From the NCBI GenBank assembly GCA_018240015.1, contig JAFEGJ010000001.1:426250-490249 (forward strand): a DNA stretch of 64,000 nucleotides, written 5' to 3'. Position 1 is the stretch's first letter; each line of letters opens with the position of its first letter. This DNA comes from Verrucomicrobiota bacterium (GTDB lineage: Bacteria > Chlamydiota > Chlamydiia > Chlamydiales > Rhabdochlamydiaceae). The notes under the pieces are model-generated. The model was not told the DNA's origin. It ran no database searches and was given only the letters and a program-made list of their open reading frames with translations. The position numbers were made by a program, and so were the translations under genes. Shown piece by piece: positions 7,761 through 16,940 of the stretch.

Positions 7761-8996
7761 ATGCAACAATTAAAGAGAGTGGGTTGGCAGATGGGGCAAC
7801 CCCTGCTGCCACTCCACTTAGTTGCTCAAGAAGATTCGCTCTTGTCGCATCTCGATTTTTATATTAGAAATTTGGGCTTGCCCGTGTATGGGGTAGGTCC
7901 GCTCAAATGGGATGACACCCTTCTTTATCAGGGTGTCGTCTCTATTACTAAATTAACTGTTATTTTCCCTTCCGGCGAAATCGTCGATGTTCCTGAGAAC
8001 GGAAGGATTTCTATTTTTGATCTAAATAAAATAGGTAAGACGCAAGTGGCCCTCTATGTTCACCTTCTCAAGGAGGTAGCAGACCAAGAAGTCTTTATGG
8101 ACGAGCAGGAGGAGGAGAAGCTTGTTTTTGCCCAAAACCAACTAGTGCTTTCTACCGAAAGCCACCTCCTGACTACCAAGGCCTCTATCAAATTAGCAGA
8201 ATTTGAAAAAGACGTAGAAGGCCGTTGGAAGTATGTCGACAATTACTCGCCCCCAATATTTACAATAAATGACCATCCATTTTTATTGAGTAAGTTGTTC
8301 CGGATTCGAACAATTTTAGAAAGTTTCCAAAAAGAATTAGAGCAAGAAGCATCTACCGGCAAATTATTCGAGCAGCGCACCATCGAGACCAAAATGTCGC
8401 TCATAGAAGTAGCTAAACTACGTCGCTTTCTTCTCAACGTAGAGCGTGGTGTGCTTACGCACCCCTTTTATCTTTACGAGCAAATTTCTCAATTTCTTGA
8501 TACACTTGCCTTTATCTACGTTGATCATGCTGATATTAGCATCATCCCCTATCAACATGAAAAGATAGCACCCTTGTTTGGTAAGCTAATAGAGTTTCTC
8601 ATCCAGTACTTGAAACCTAAGTCAGAACGTTTAGCCTCTTTGCAGTTTGAAAAACGGGACAGCTGCTATCTTTCCGATAGGCTACCTGAAGAGCTCAATG
8701 AATTTTCTGAGATCTATTTCATCGTGCAACCCGTTGATTCTAAGGTCCGTTTGACGATGGAAGGGCTTAAGCTCTCTAGCTATTCTCGTCTCAACAATAT
8801 TTACCGATTTGCGCTCTCTGGCATACCCCTTCTTAGGCTAGACGCAGCTCCTTTTAATAACAACTTCTCTAAGTATGCAGCCGTTTACCGGGTGGAGAAA
8901 GATTTAGAGTGGAACTATGCCATTACCGAAGGAAGGCTTGCTTTTTCTCTGCAAGAAATTGATGTAGGGCTCCAGGCTTATTTATATTGGAGATAG
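7761..8996 (+). CDS. tssK: type VI baseplate protein TssK
   Basis: TssK links the baseplate to the membrane complex (TssL/TssM). The N-terminus shows the family pattern: VGWQMGQPLLPLHLVAQEDSLLSHLDFYI, then PVYGVGPLKWDDTLLYQGVVSITKLTVIFPSGEIVDVPEN at about 39-80. The 411-residue length is a little under the usual 440. The C-terminus (LEWNYAITEGRLAFSLQEIDVGLQAYLY) also fits. It starts 13 bases after the Hcp-like gene, and its stop lies just upstream of tssE. Its presence argues for a canonical-type system with a TssL-TssM membrane complex and against a TssM-less contractile system. Confidence 0.85.
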   Translation: MQQLKRVGWQMGQPLLPLHLVAQEDSLLSHLDFYIRNLGLPVYGVGPLKWDDTLLYQGVVSITKLTVIFPSGEIVDVPENGRISIFDLNKIGKTQVALYVHLLKEVADQEVFMDEQEEEKLVFAQNQLVLSTESHLLTTKASIKLAEFEKDVEGRWKYVDNYSPPIFTINDHPFLLSKLFRIRTILESFQKELEQEASTGKLFEQRTIETKMSLIEVAKLRRFLLNVERGVLTHPFYLYEQISQFLDTLAFIYVDHADISIIPYQHEKIAPLFGKLIEFLIQYLKPKSERLASLQFEKRDSCYLSDRLPEELNEFSEIYFIVQPVDSKVRLTMEGLKLSSYSRLNNIYRFALSGIPLLRLDAAPFNNNFSKYAAVYRVEKDLEWNYAITEGRLAFSLQEIDVGLQAYLYWR

Positions 8997-8998
8997 TT

Positions 8999-9367
8999 TT
9001 GAGTTTTTTTAACAAATTTAAAAAAATGAGTCCTCCAAAAAGTCTGCAAGAAGATATTTTTGACTCTATTTGTGATTTGCTAAATACCAAGGTGACTTTC
9101 GGAGCTTATCAAAAAGATTTAGGCATGGAAACCTATGTCTATCTTAGCTCTAGTAGCGAAATTTCTAAACAAATCATCAAAGATATCCGCACTTGTTTAG
9201 AAAAATATGAAACCCGAATTACCATTACCGACGTACAACCCATGCCACCTAAGGGAGATATGTACTTGGGCTTTATGATTAACTGCAAAATTCAAAAGAG
9301 CTCGCATACTTTTCAATTAGCATTCCAGCCTCAGCATAAACAATTTAAAAGAGGGGGAGAGCCATGA
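8999..9367 (+). CDS. tssE: type VI baseplate protein TssE (gp25-like)
   Basis: TssE is the gp25-like wedge protein that initiates sheath polymerisation. The 122-residue product shows DSICDLLNTKVTFGAYQKDLGM, matching the I..LLNTR.G pattern, and IIKDIRTCLEKYETRITITDVQPM, matching the I...I..YEPRL..V.V block. The arginine of the LLNTR motif is replaced by lysine. The frame opens at 8987, but GGAG at 8989-8992 places a TTG at 8999 at ideal spacing, so I take the TTG as the start. Its stop overlaps the vgrG ATG. Confidence 0.82.
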   Translation: MSFFNKFKKMSPPKSLQEDIFDSICDLLNTKVTFGAYQKDLGMETYVYLSSSSEISKQIIKDIRTCLEKYETRITITDVQPMPPKGDMYLGFMINCKIQKSSHTFQLAFQPQHKQFKRGGEP

Positions 9368-11343
9368 GTTTAGATGAAAACAACCTGGATGTCTTCTTCA
9401 ATACTGAATTAGCTTTAGTCTTAAAATTAGAGGCTGATGGGAATGAAGTTCAAATCAAGTCGGGGAACATTGAAAAAATCAGTTTAGAGCTCCATTCCTA
9501 TGGTTTTGCAGGGAACATCCAGTTTAGTGGCGTCGATGATGATAAATTAGTGGCTCTTTTAGATTCCAAAAAACCAACAAAGGTTACGTTAACCTTTCAG
9601 TCGACGGATCCTATACTGGCAGGTGCTACTCTCGTAGAAATCAAAGGGATGGTTTTACGCAAATATTTTAGGCGTGTAGACAAAATCGAAAAAATCAATT
9701 CTTTTGCGGTCCGTCATTATGAGGTTGTCATCAGCGATAATGCTCAGGCGACCTGGAGTGAACATCGCCCCGTTAATATCTATATAGATGAATCTATGAA
9801 AGATGTCATAGAAGCGCATAAGAATCCCGAAATTTCTATTAAATATGATTTTAGCTCCATCGATAAAAAACATCCCATTACGGCATTTTCCTTGGTTCCC
9901 CCCCATGCTCTGCCGAGCAGTGAACAAGATAACTTCTACTCGTTCGTTCAATGGTATCTACACCAAGAGGGTGGCATTTGGAACTATGACTATAAAACCA
10001 ATAGTTATTCTGTTTTAAGCAAAAAGCCTCCGCTGACAGGAAAGGCCTATAAAATTAATGAGTGGTGGGTAGCTCCTCCCATGGGAATTTACCAAAAACC
10101 TCCTCGCTTCAACGTGAAGACATTGAAACATACGGCTGATAGCGTAGACAGTGAAGATAAAGAAAATGATACCGCTTTCAAATCGGTTCATCATAATGTC
10201 ATTACCCCGACAAACTACAGAGCTTTTCCAGAACACGCTCAAGAAACTGTACACTCCATGCTGGATGCTCAAAATCCAGAGGTGGAGTTGGAAGTTATTC
10301 AACTAGAGTCCGATTTTCATATCGATAAGTTGGTACCTGGTTCCTATGTTACTTTTTACATGAATGGGAAGATGGAGACCTGGAGTAGCGACTCTTTTTA
10401 CAAAGGCAAAACGTTTAGATCGCGCGTTCTATTTTTTGAGGCAACAAAATTAGGTCTTGCTGAAAAACTAGAAAAACCGACCCAAACATATCGGCTCTAC
10501 ATCAAAACCATTTTGGAACTCGAAGCAGAAACTTATATCGAAAGACCCCATTTTAAACCGCCGACGTTTCCTTTTAGCATACAAGGGAAAGTCTCCAGTG
10601 ATATCGGGGATGAAGAGCAATCCACCTATAAAATTTCAGAAAATGAACACGCCCCACAAGGGCAATACCTCGTCTCTGTTCCTCTTGCCGAGAATAAAAA
10701 TGTTGTGGTCCCCTTTACCCCTGATTTGATGTCGGGGCAATTTTACTATCCATTTTGTAAAGGGGAAAGAGTCCTCCTTTCTGTATATTTCCATACAGCA
10801 AAGATTCAGAGAATTATCGATTGGCAGCCACTCGCACGCCTTCCCTCAGGCGTTCAAGGCAACCAAATTGTTTTATCGTCCAATGGTAAAGATAAATATG
10901 CCTTTATCCGGCATGAGTTTGAGGATGGTAAGAATTCGGTTATCACGATTCGTCAAGCTACTTCTGAAACGCAAACCCAGCTCGTCCAAATTAAAGACAA
11001 GGATATCCTTATAACTGTCGATGAGAAAGACAAAAAAACTCTGACAATTCATCTCAGTGGTGAGCAAGGCGTCATGGTATCTCTCGAAGATAAGGCGGGG
11101 AAAATGACGCAGCAGATCGCTTTTGATGGCCAGCAGATCGTCTCCACCTGCAAAAATAGCGGGGACACGAGCACATATGTGCAGAAACCCGACTCCGTAA
11201 CCATTACATGTAAACAATTCAACGTTAAAGCAGAAAAGATCAACATGGAAGCGCAAGACGTCATCAATCAGAAAGGACAAAGCAAAGTCAACATCGAGAC
11301 AGCCATCGCTAATATTAAAGCAGGGTCTATCAAGCTAGGTTAA
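9364..11343 (+). CDS. vgrG: type VI spike protein VgrG (TssI)
   Basis: VgrG is the trimeric puncturing tip that sits on the Hcp tube. The 659-residue protein has the gp27-like N-terminal domain (about 1-390), including FYSFVQWYLHQEGGIWNYD near 190, a gp5-like OB fold (about 400-500: FPFSIQGKVSSDIG, then FYYPFCKGERVLLSVYF, RIIDWQP), and a C-terminal beta-helix of short repeats (ITIRQATSETQTQLVQIKDKD, VTITCKQFNVKAEKINMEA). No extra enzymatic domain follows the needle; it ends AGSIKLG. A lysozyme is encoded separately at 3522. It overlaps tssE by four bases and is the last plus-strand gene of the locus. Confidence 0.92.
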   Translation: MSLDENNLDVFFNTELALVLKLEADGNEVQIKSGNIEKISLELHSYGFAGNIQFSGVDDDKLVALLDSKKPTKVTLTFQSTDPILAGATLVEIKGMVLRKYFRRVDKIEKINSFAVRHYEVVISDNAQATWSEHRPVNIYIDESMKDVIEAHKNPEISIKYDFSSIDKKHPITAFSLVPPHALPSSEQDNFYSFVQWYLHQEGGIWNYDYKTNSYSVLSKKPPLTGKAYKINEWWVAPPMGIYQKPPRFNVKTLKHTADSVDSEDKENDTAFKSVHHNVITPTNYRAFPEHAQETVHSMLDAQNPEVELEVIQLESDFHIDKLVPGSYVTFYMNGKMETWSSDSFYKGKTFRSRVLFFEATKLGLAEKLEKPTQTYRLYIKTILELEAETYIERPHFKPPTFPFSIQGKVSSDIGDEEQSTYKISENEHAPQGQYLVSVPLAENKNVVVPFTPDLMSGQFYYPFCKGERVLLSVYFHTAKIQRIIDWQPLARLPSGVQGNQIVLSSNGKDKYAFIRHEFEDGKNSVITIRQATSETQTQLVQIKDKDILITVDEKDKKTLTIHLSGEQGVMVSLEDKAGKMTQQIAFDGQQIVSTCKNSGDTSTYVQKPDSVTITCKQFNVKAEKINMEAQDVINQKGQSKVNIETAIANIKAGSIKLG

Positions 11344-11360
11344 TTAACGCGCTGCTCTAA

Positions 11361-11523
11361 GAGGGTGTCTCAAAAAGAAAAATAGAATGCTTTTTGGTCT
11401 TTTTTCTCTAGAGACAATTTTCATCCTTTGCCTACTTGTTCAAGTATGTCCTGCAGAAGAAAATCGCCTCTCGAGAAAAAAAACCCTTAAAAACCCTTCA
11501 CCTTTTCTTTTTGAGACACCCTC
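11361..11523. mobile_element. 163-bp MITE with 21-bp perfect terminal inverted repeats
   Basis: The segment begins GAGGGTGTCTCAAAAAG at 11361 and ends with its exact reverse complement at 11523; the perfect terminal repeats run to about 21 bases. It is flanked on both sides by TAA (11358-11360 and 11524-11526), a likely target duplication (TA or TAA), as expected from a Tc1/mariner- or IS630-type transposase. There is no coding frame inside, so it is non-autonomous. It lies between the convergent genes vgrG and sthA, and its outermost base completes the sthA stop codon. No second copy was seen in this window. Confidence 0.85.
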
Positions 11524-12905
11524 TAAGGCTTGATTTTATGCCCGGCAAGAACGCTCAGTCCGTCATAGGCAGCGTACTTATATAGGTCGTGGAGGGTGGG
11601 AAAGTTGAAGGGCTCTCCGATGACATCATAAAGATTTTTTCGATCTTTGATGAGCATGACGCCATAATGGATGAGCTCAACAGCGATATTCCCTATGATA
11701 TGGACACCCAGAACTGTAAGAGTTGATTTATCAAAAACTAATTTTAAAAACCCAGATTTCGCGCCCATGATACGGCCTCTGGCCATATCGGCGTAGCGGG
11801 CCCTCCCCACCATATAGTCGATCGGGACTTCCCGGGCTTCCTCCTCTGTCATTCCTACCATCGATACCTCAGGGACGGTGTAGACGCCCAGGGGCATGAC
11901 GGGGGAGAGTATTTCCAAATCGCGCGTGTGGAAAATATGGGCTACCGCCACTCGCCCTTGATCCATGCTAACGCTAGCAAGGGCAGGGAATCCGATCACA
12001 TCGCCTACAGCAAAGATATGGGGAACATTGGTGCGGAAATGATTATCGACGAGGATCACTTCGCGAGGGCCTGTTTGCACGCCGGCTTTTTCAAGGTGAA
12101 GAGCCTTGATGTTGCCGCTGCGTCCCGCAGCAAACAGAAACATGTCGGTTGTAAGGGTTTGACCGTTAGAAAGCTGGGTTACTGCGCCTTCTTTGCTCAC
12201 GACTTCTTTGAGAGAGACATTGAAGAGGATTTCGATGCCGCTGCTGCGCATTTGATGGATGAGCTCTTCAGAAATTTCATGGTCGAGATGGGACAGGATT
12301 TTGTCTTTGTCGTTGACCAGATAGACTTTGGTTCCCATCGTCGCGAAAATGGTGGCATATTCGCAGCCGATGACGCCAGCGCCTACAATACATAGCGTGG
12401 AGGGGAATCTATCGATTTCTAAGATGGTGTCGGAGTCGAAGATGCGCTTTCCATCGAAGGGGATGTTGGCGGGATGATAAGGATACGAGCCCGTGGCGAT
12501 GATAATGTTATCACCCCGAAGGACTTGCTCTCCCACACGGATGGTATGAGGGTCTTCAAAAGAGGCCGTTCCGTGGTAGATATCGATACCATGACGCTTG
12601 AGGTTTTCAAATACTTCCGCCCCGGCAGAGGCGCAGACGAAATTTTTGAGGTAAAGGAAATCCGAAACGGTCGCTTCGCGGCTCAGGCCCCGCTCAATGC
12701 CATAGACGCCCTTTTCGTGTTTTCCTGAGAGGTAGAGAGCCGTTTCCCTCAAACTTTTGGAAGGAAGCGTTCCGGTGTAAGTTCCCGCGCCGCCAAAGAC
12801 CTTTTCTTTTTCGATGATGGCTACCTTGTGGCCGAAATAAGCGGCTTTGACAGCGGCTTTTTCTCCTGCGGGTCCGGTCCCTATAACGATCAACTCGTAT
12901 TCCAT
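11523..12905 (-). CDS. sthA: soluble pyridine nucleotide transhydrogenase
   Basis: SthA transfers hydride between NADPH and NAD in the cytoplasm. The 460-residue flavoprotein has an FAD motif (IGTGPAGEKAA at about 7-17), an NAD(P) motif (CIVGAGVIGCEYA) and a C-terminal dimerisation domain. The segment that holds the redox disulfide in lipoamide dehydrogenase (CLNVGC) reads GTYTGT here, with no cysteine, as in SthA enzymes; SRPYHP-like GSYPYHP and FDSDTIL also fit SthA. A separate, disulfide-bearing LpdA is at 46907. The stop codon TAG is made of the two target-duplication bases plus the first base of the MITE. The start diverges from glgP with very little room between them. Confidence 0.88.
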   Translation of the reverse strand: MEYELIVIGTGPAGEKAAVKAAYFGHKVAIIEKEKVFGGAGTYTGTLPSKSLRETALYLSGKHEKGVYGIERGLSREATVSDFLYLKNFVCASAGAEVFENLKRHGIDIYHGTASFEDPHTIRVGEQVLRGDNIIIATGSYPYHPANIPFDGKRIFDSDTILEIDRFPSTLCIVGAGVIGCEYATIFATMGTKVYLVNDKDKILSHLDHEISEELIHQMRSSGIEILFNVSLKEVVSKEGAVTQLSNGQTLTTDMFLFAAGRSGNIKALHLEKAGVQTGPREVILVDNHFRTNVPHIFAVGDVIGFPALASVSMDQGRVAVAHIFHTRDLEILSPVMPLGVYTVPEVSMVGMTEEEAREVPIDYMVGRARYADMARGRIMGAKSGFLKLVFDKSTLTVLGVHIIGNIAVELIHYGVMLIKDRKNLYDVIGEPFNFPTLHDLYKYAAYDGLSVLAGHKIKP

Positions 12906-12916
12906 AATTACGTCTT

Positions 12917-15508
12917 ATGTTAAATAACATTTTTATGGAAGATGATGTTTTAAACGTCCAAGCCGAAATGCTCACGAGCAAGGTGAAGCATTATCTGATC
13001 ACGACCATGGGGATCACCGTGGACGAGGCAAGCGATGAAGAATTCTACCGCGCTTTTTCGCTGACGCTGCGCGAAGAGATCATGATCAACTGGACAGCGA
13101 CCACGCACACCTTCCATGGCAGTCATGCTAGGACCGTGCATTACATCTGCATGGAATATATGCCAGGGCGGATGCTCGGCAATAACATCACGAATATCCA
13201 AGCTCTCGATCTGGTGAAGCTGGTTCTTAAAAAAATGAACCGCGATCTCGTCCACGTCGAAAACATGGAGCCCGATCCTGGTCTGGGCAATGGAGGCCTC
13301 GGAAGGCTTGCCTCTTGCCTGCTCGATTCTCTAGCGACACAGCAGTATCCGGCAATCGCCTATGGACTGCGGTATCAGTACGGGATCTTCGACCAAGAAA
13401 TTTGCGCCGGCGCTCAAGTCGAGCGTCCCGAAGCCTGGCTCCTCCACGAAAATCCTTGGGAGTTCAGACGCGATCTCCACGCGACAGCGATTTTCTTTGC
13501 CGGGCATGCTATCCCGACAGAGAATAAACAAGGCGTACCGATCCATGACCTGGCCGACTACGAAGAAGTGCGCGCGGTTCCTTACGACATTCCGATCATC
13601 GGATGCAAAGAAGCGGGCGACTTTAACGTTTTGACGCTCCGCCTCTGGACAACCAAAGAATCTCCTCGCAACTTCCTTCTGCAGCGCTTCAATGCGGGAC
13701 TTCTCGATCAGGCCGCTGAAAACACGTCGCTGACAGACGTTCTATATCCCAACGACAACAATGAAGTGGGCAAGCGCATTCGTCTCAAACAAGAATTTCT
13801 GCTTGCCTCGGCATCCGTCCAAGACATTGTGCGAACGCATCTGCGCCATTTCCCTGATATGTCGACCTTTGCCGACCATGTGCGCATCCAAATCAACGAT
13901 ACCCATCCCGCCCTTGTTATTACGGAACTCATGCGGCTTCTCCTCAAGCACCACGACTTGTCTTGGGAAGCTGCTTGGGAAATCGTCAAGACGTGCTGCA
14001 GCTATACCAACCACACCGTTCTCAAGGAATCTCTTGAAGAGTGGAACCAAAATCGCCTGCAATATCTTCTCCCGCGCCAATACCACATCATCGAGAGGCT
14101 AAACTTAGAATTATGTACGGCTGTGCGGCAAAAATACCCCGGAGATGAGGCCCGCGTCCAGCGCATGTCGATGGTAGAAGGCGACCAAGTACGGATGGCC
14201 CACCTCGCCATTTACGGTAGCCACAAAGTCAACGGCGTCTCAGAGCTTCACTCTAACATATTGCGCTCGACGATTTTCAAAGATTTTGCCGAAATGTACC
14301 CCGATAGGTTTGTGAATGTCACGAACGGCGTTACACCGCGCCGGTTTCTTCTGCACATCAATCCGCGCCTTGCCGATTTCATCACGAAGCGCATTGGGCC
14401 GCACTGGGTCACCGATTTAACGCATATCTCTGAGCTGGCAAAGTACGCAGATGACCCCGCCAGCCGCACCGAATTTTTGCAGATCAAGCGCGAGAACAAA
14501 AAAGAATTCGTCACGTTCCTCAAAGAGTATAATCCTGTCCGCGATGCAAAGGGCAACATCATCGCGCATAGTGGAGCCATAGATGAAACAGCCCTTGTCG
14601 ATGTCCAAATCAAGCGCATCCATGAATACAAACGCCAGCTCATGAATGCACTGCACATCATCATGCTCTACCATGAGCTGAAAGCCGACCCCTCGAGCCG
14701 CAAAATCCGCCGCATGATGGTCTTCGCGGGCAAAGCAGCCCCTGGTTATGAGATGGCCAAAAACATCGTTCGCCTCATCGCGTGCATAGCGCGGAAGATC
14801 AACAGCGATCCGGCGGTTTCTTCTCTTCTGAAGGTGGCATTTGTGGAAAACTACAACGTCTCCAAAGCTGAGTGCATCATCCCTGCTGCCGATATATCTG
14901 AACAAATCTCCACCGCGGGCACGGAAGCCTCCGGAACCGGCAACATGAAACTGGCCATGAATGGCGCGCTCACCATCGCAACTGAAGATGGCGCCAATGT
15001 TGAAATGCGCAAATCGATCGGAGACCCGTGGTGGCCTTTTAAATTTGGAAGGACTGCCGAAGAAAATGCTGCGTTTCGTCCTCACTACAATCCGTGGGAT
15101 GTTTACATGCATAGCTTGGCCATTCGGCAAGCGGTCGACGCTCTGCGAGATAACTCGCTTGCGGAAAATGAAGAAGAGCACCAAGCCTTATCGAGCCTCT
15201 ACAAACGCCTCTTAGAGCCCTCCAATGGCGACCCCGCAGACAAATATTTTGTCCTAGCGGATCTGCAGAGCTACTATGACACGCAAAAAGCGATCGAGGA
15301 TCTCTACGCGCAGCCCGATAAGTGGGCCGAGTATGCCATCCATAACATCGCCGGAACAGGGCCATTCTCCTCGGACGAAGCTGTGCACAATTATGCCAAG
15401 CTCATCTGGGATATCAAACCGTGCCCTGTCGATCCGGCGGAACTAGCGCGCGTCCGCGAAGAATATAGTGAACATGATAAGTGCAGGATCCTAGTTCCCC
15501 GCAGTTGA
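12917..15508 (+). CDS. glgP: glycogen phosphorylase
   Basis: The enzyme releases glucose-1-phosphate from glycogen or maltodextrin. The 863-residue protein has the substrate region DPGLGNGGLGRLASC, GLRYQYGIFDQEI, and the PLP-binding site EASGTGNMKLAMNGALT with Lys near residue 678. It is longer than the roughly 815 residues of Chlamydia and E. coli enzymes. Two starts are possible: ATG at 12917 and ATG at 12935 (MEDDVLNVQ); neither has a clear ribosome binding site. Codon use is GC-richer than in the flanking genes. glgC for the opposing, synthetic side of glycogen metabolism lies at 49249. Only about 11-29 bases separate it from the divergent sthA, so promoters must overlap the genes. Confidence 0.95.
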   Translation: MLNNIFMEDDVLNVQAEMLTSKVKHYLITTMGITVDEASDEEFYRAFSLTLREEIMINWTATTHTFHGSHARTVHYICMEYMPGRMLGNNITNIQALDLVKLVLKKMNRDLVHVENMEPDPGLGNGGLGRLASCLLDSLATQQYPAIAYGLRYQYGIFDQEICAGAQVERPEAWLLHENPWEFRRDLHATAIFFAGHAIPTENKQGVPIHDLADYEEVRAVPYDIPIIGCKEAGDFNVLTLRLWTTKESPRNFLLQRFNAGLLDQAAENTSLTDVLYPNDNNEVGKRIRLKQEFLLASASVQDIVRTHLRHFPDMSTFADHVRIQINDTHPALVITELMRLLLKHHDLSWEAAWEIVKTCCSYTNHTVLKESLEEWNQNRLQYLLPRQYHIIERLNLELCTAVRQKYPGDEARVQRMSMVEGDQVRMAHLAIYGSHKVNGVSELHSNILRSTIFKDFAEMYPDRFVNVTNGVTPRRFLLHINPRLADFITKRIGPHWVTDLTHISELAKYADDPASRTEFLQIKRENKKEFVTFLKEYNPVRDAKGNIIAHSGAIDETALVDVQIKRIHEYKRQLMNALHIIMLYHELKADPSSRKIRRMMVFAGKAAPGYEMAKNIVRLIACIARKINSDPAVSSLLKVAFVENYNVSKAECIIPAADISEQISTAGTEASGTGNMKLAMNGALTIATEDGANVEMRKSIGDPWWPFKFGRTAEENAAFRPHYNPWDVYMHSLAIRQAVDALRDNSLAENEEEHQALSSLYKRLLEPSNGDPADKYFVLADLQSYYDTQKAIEDLYAQPDKWAEYAIHNIAGTGPFSSDEAVHNYAKLIWDIKPCPVDPAELARVREEYSEHDKCRILVPRS

Positions 15509-15539
15509 CTAAAACTGCAAATCGGATAAGAATGTGTTT

Positions 15540-16196
15540 ATGAAAACTTTAATTCTTATCTTTTTGCTTCCTTTAGCTTGCTATGCCAAGACGTTGGATT
15601 TTTCGTTCGCACAAGATAATGCGGGGTGGGTCGGTGAATTTTCTGATTTTCATTTAGGCAGTGAAGTTGATTACGAGCTCGAATGGGGATGGGTCAACGT
15701 GCCTGAAATGAACAGCAAAGCCATGTTTCTTTCAGGAAATAACCATAGCGATGATCTTTTTATGTTCATCAAACGATCCCTTACCGATCTAAAGCCCAAT
15801 ACGGCTTACAACCTCTTCTTTACCGTCGATATCGTAGCCGATGTTCCGGTGGGACATAATGCAGGCATTGGAGGATCGCCAGGGGGAAGTGTGTTCTTTA
15901 AAGTGGGAGCTTCTCCTATCGAGCCACAAAGGCTGTTGAAAGATAATTTTTATTACCTCAATGTCGATAAAGGAAATCAAGGTCAGGGAGGTAAGAATGC
16001 GATAGTTGTCGGAAACCTACAAAGAACAGCCCCGACCGGTCGATTTTATCCAAAAGAATTTAAAAACACGATGCCCTTATCCATGACAACGGACTCTGAA
16101 GGCAAACTGTGGATCTTTTTGGGAACAGATTCTGGATACGAAGGCTCAACGACGTATTTTATTACCAAAGTCTCCGTCCAACTCGAGCCTCAGTGA
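15540..16196 (+). CDS. exported protein of unknown function
   Basis: The product is 218 residues from the ATG at 15540; a GTG lies two codons earlier. A signal peptide (MKTLILIFLLPLACYAKT) is evident, with a likely cleavage after CYA. The mature part is rich in aromatic and glycine residues and has alternating hydrophobic patterns (AYNLFFTVDIVADVPVG, then GGSPGGSVFFKVG), suggesting a beta-sandwich of the carbohydrate-binding kind, but I recognise no family. It follows glgP by about 30 bases and overlaps the convergent binding-protein gene by seven bases. Periplasmic or outer-surface location is inferred from the signal alone. Confidence 0.65.
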   Translation: MKTLILIFLLPLACYAKTLDFSFAQDNAGWVGEFSDFHLGSEVDYELEWGWVNVPEMNSKAMFLSGNNHSDDLFMFIKRSLTDLKPNTAYNLFFTVDIVADVPVGHNAGIGGSPGGSVFFKVGASPIEPQRLLKDNFYYLNVDKGNQGQGGKNAIVVGNLQRTAPTGRFYPKEFKNTMPLSMTTDSEGKLWIFLGTDSGYEGSTTYFITKVSVQLEPQ

Positions 16197-16909
16197 GCTA
16201 AATTCCACTTGCGGAGTAGTTCATCATATCTTCCGCTTCGTTGCAGATCTTTGAGCCCGTCATTGAAAATCTTGATCAATTTATCTGAGTCATCCTTGAT
16301 GGCAATCAATCTCAAACCCTCTTGAATGAACGGAGGAAATGCAACCTTCAATTTGTCTTGATAGAGATCTCGGCAATAAGCCTCAGCTGTCAGTAGATCC
16401 GTGACCGTCCCATCGATCGTGCCATCGTATGTGTCGCTCAGAGCTTTGGCGACAGAATCATACGTACGCACGATAATGCCCGGGTACTTTTCGAGGACTT
16501 CAGCGCTGCCGAGCACGGCAATTTCTTTCCCGTCAAAGTCGCTCGGTGTTTTGCCGCGCATTTTAGTCGGAATGACAAAAGTGGGTCCTGTCTCCAAGTA
16601 AATCGCAGAAAAGTCGTAGAGCTTTTCATAGAACAAATAGGGTCTTAAATTTGTTAAAACAGCATCATAATCACGGTTGTTCAGGCCGAGCATCAAGCTA
16701 TCCCAGCTACGATCATAGAGAGCAATTTTGACTTTCTTTTTCTTGGCGATCTCTGCCACAAGCTCGACAGAAAAAGCCCGAATGGCTGCTTCTCTTCCAG
16801 GAATGCCGAGCGCATACCACTCAGGATCGAGCGCTATACGGTAATCAGGTGTTGAAGAGGAACCGCAGCTGAAGAGCACTAATAAGAATAGAGAAAAAAG
16901 CTTTCGCAT
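16190..16909 (-). CDS. family 3 solute-binding lipoprotein (amino-acid ABC type)
   Basis: The protein has a lipobox-type start (MRKLFSLFLLVLFSCGSSS), so it should be a lipoprotein exposed to the periplasm. The body fits bacterial extracellular solute-binding family 3: VELVAEIAKKKKVKIALYDRSWDSLMLGLNNRDYDAVL, DFDGKEIAVLGSAEVLEKYPG, and a C-terminal LIKIFNDGLKDLQRSGRYDELLRKWNL. It is about 239 residues. Substrate cannot be read; polar amino acids are usual, and ArtJ is the known chlamydial relative, but similarity to ArtJ is limited. No permease or ATPase gene is adjacent. It diverges from hemH with only about 30 bases between starts. Confidence 0.82.
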   Translation of the reverse strand: MRKLFSLFLLVLFSCGSSSTPDYRIALDPEWYALGIPGREAAIRAFSVELVAEIAKKKKVKIALYDRSWDSLMLGLNNRDYDAVLTNLRPYLFYEKLYDFSAIYLETGPTFVIPTKMRGKTPSDFDGKEIAVLGSAEVLEKYPGIIVRTYDSVAKALSDTYDGTIDGTVTDLLTAEAYCRDLYQDKLKVAFPPFIQEGLRLIAIKDDSDKLIKIFNDGLKDLQRSGRYDELLRKWNLAH

Positions 16910-16940
16910 TATCATTTTCTATGCTCTACAATAAGTTATT

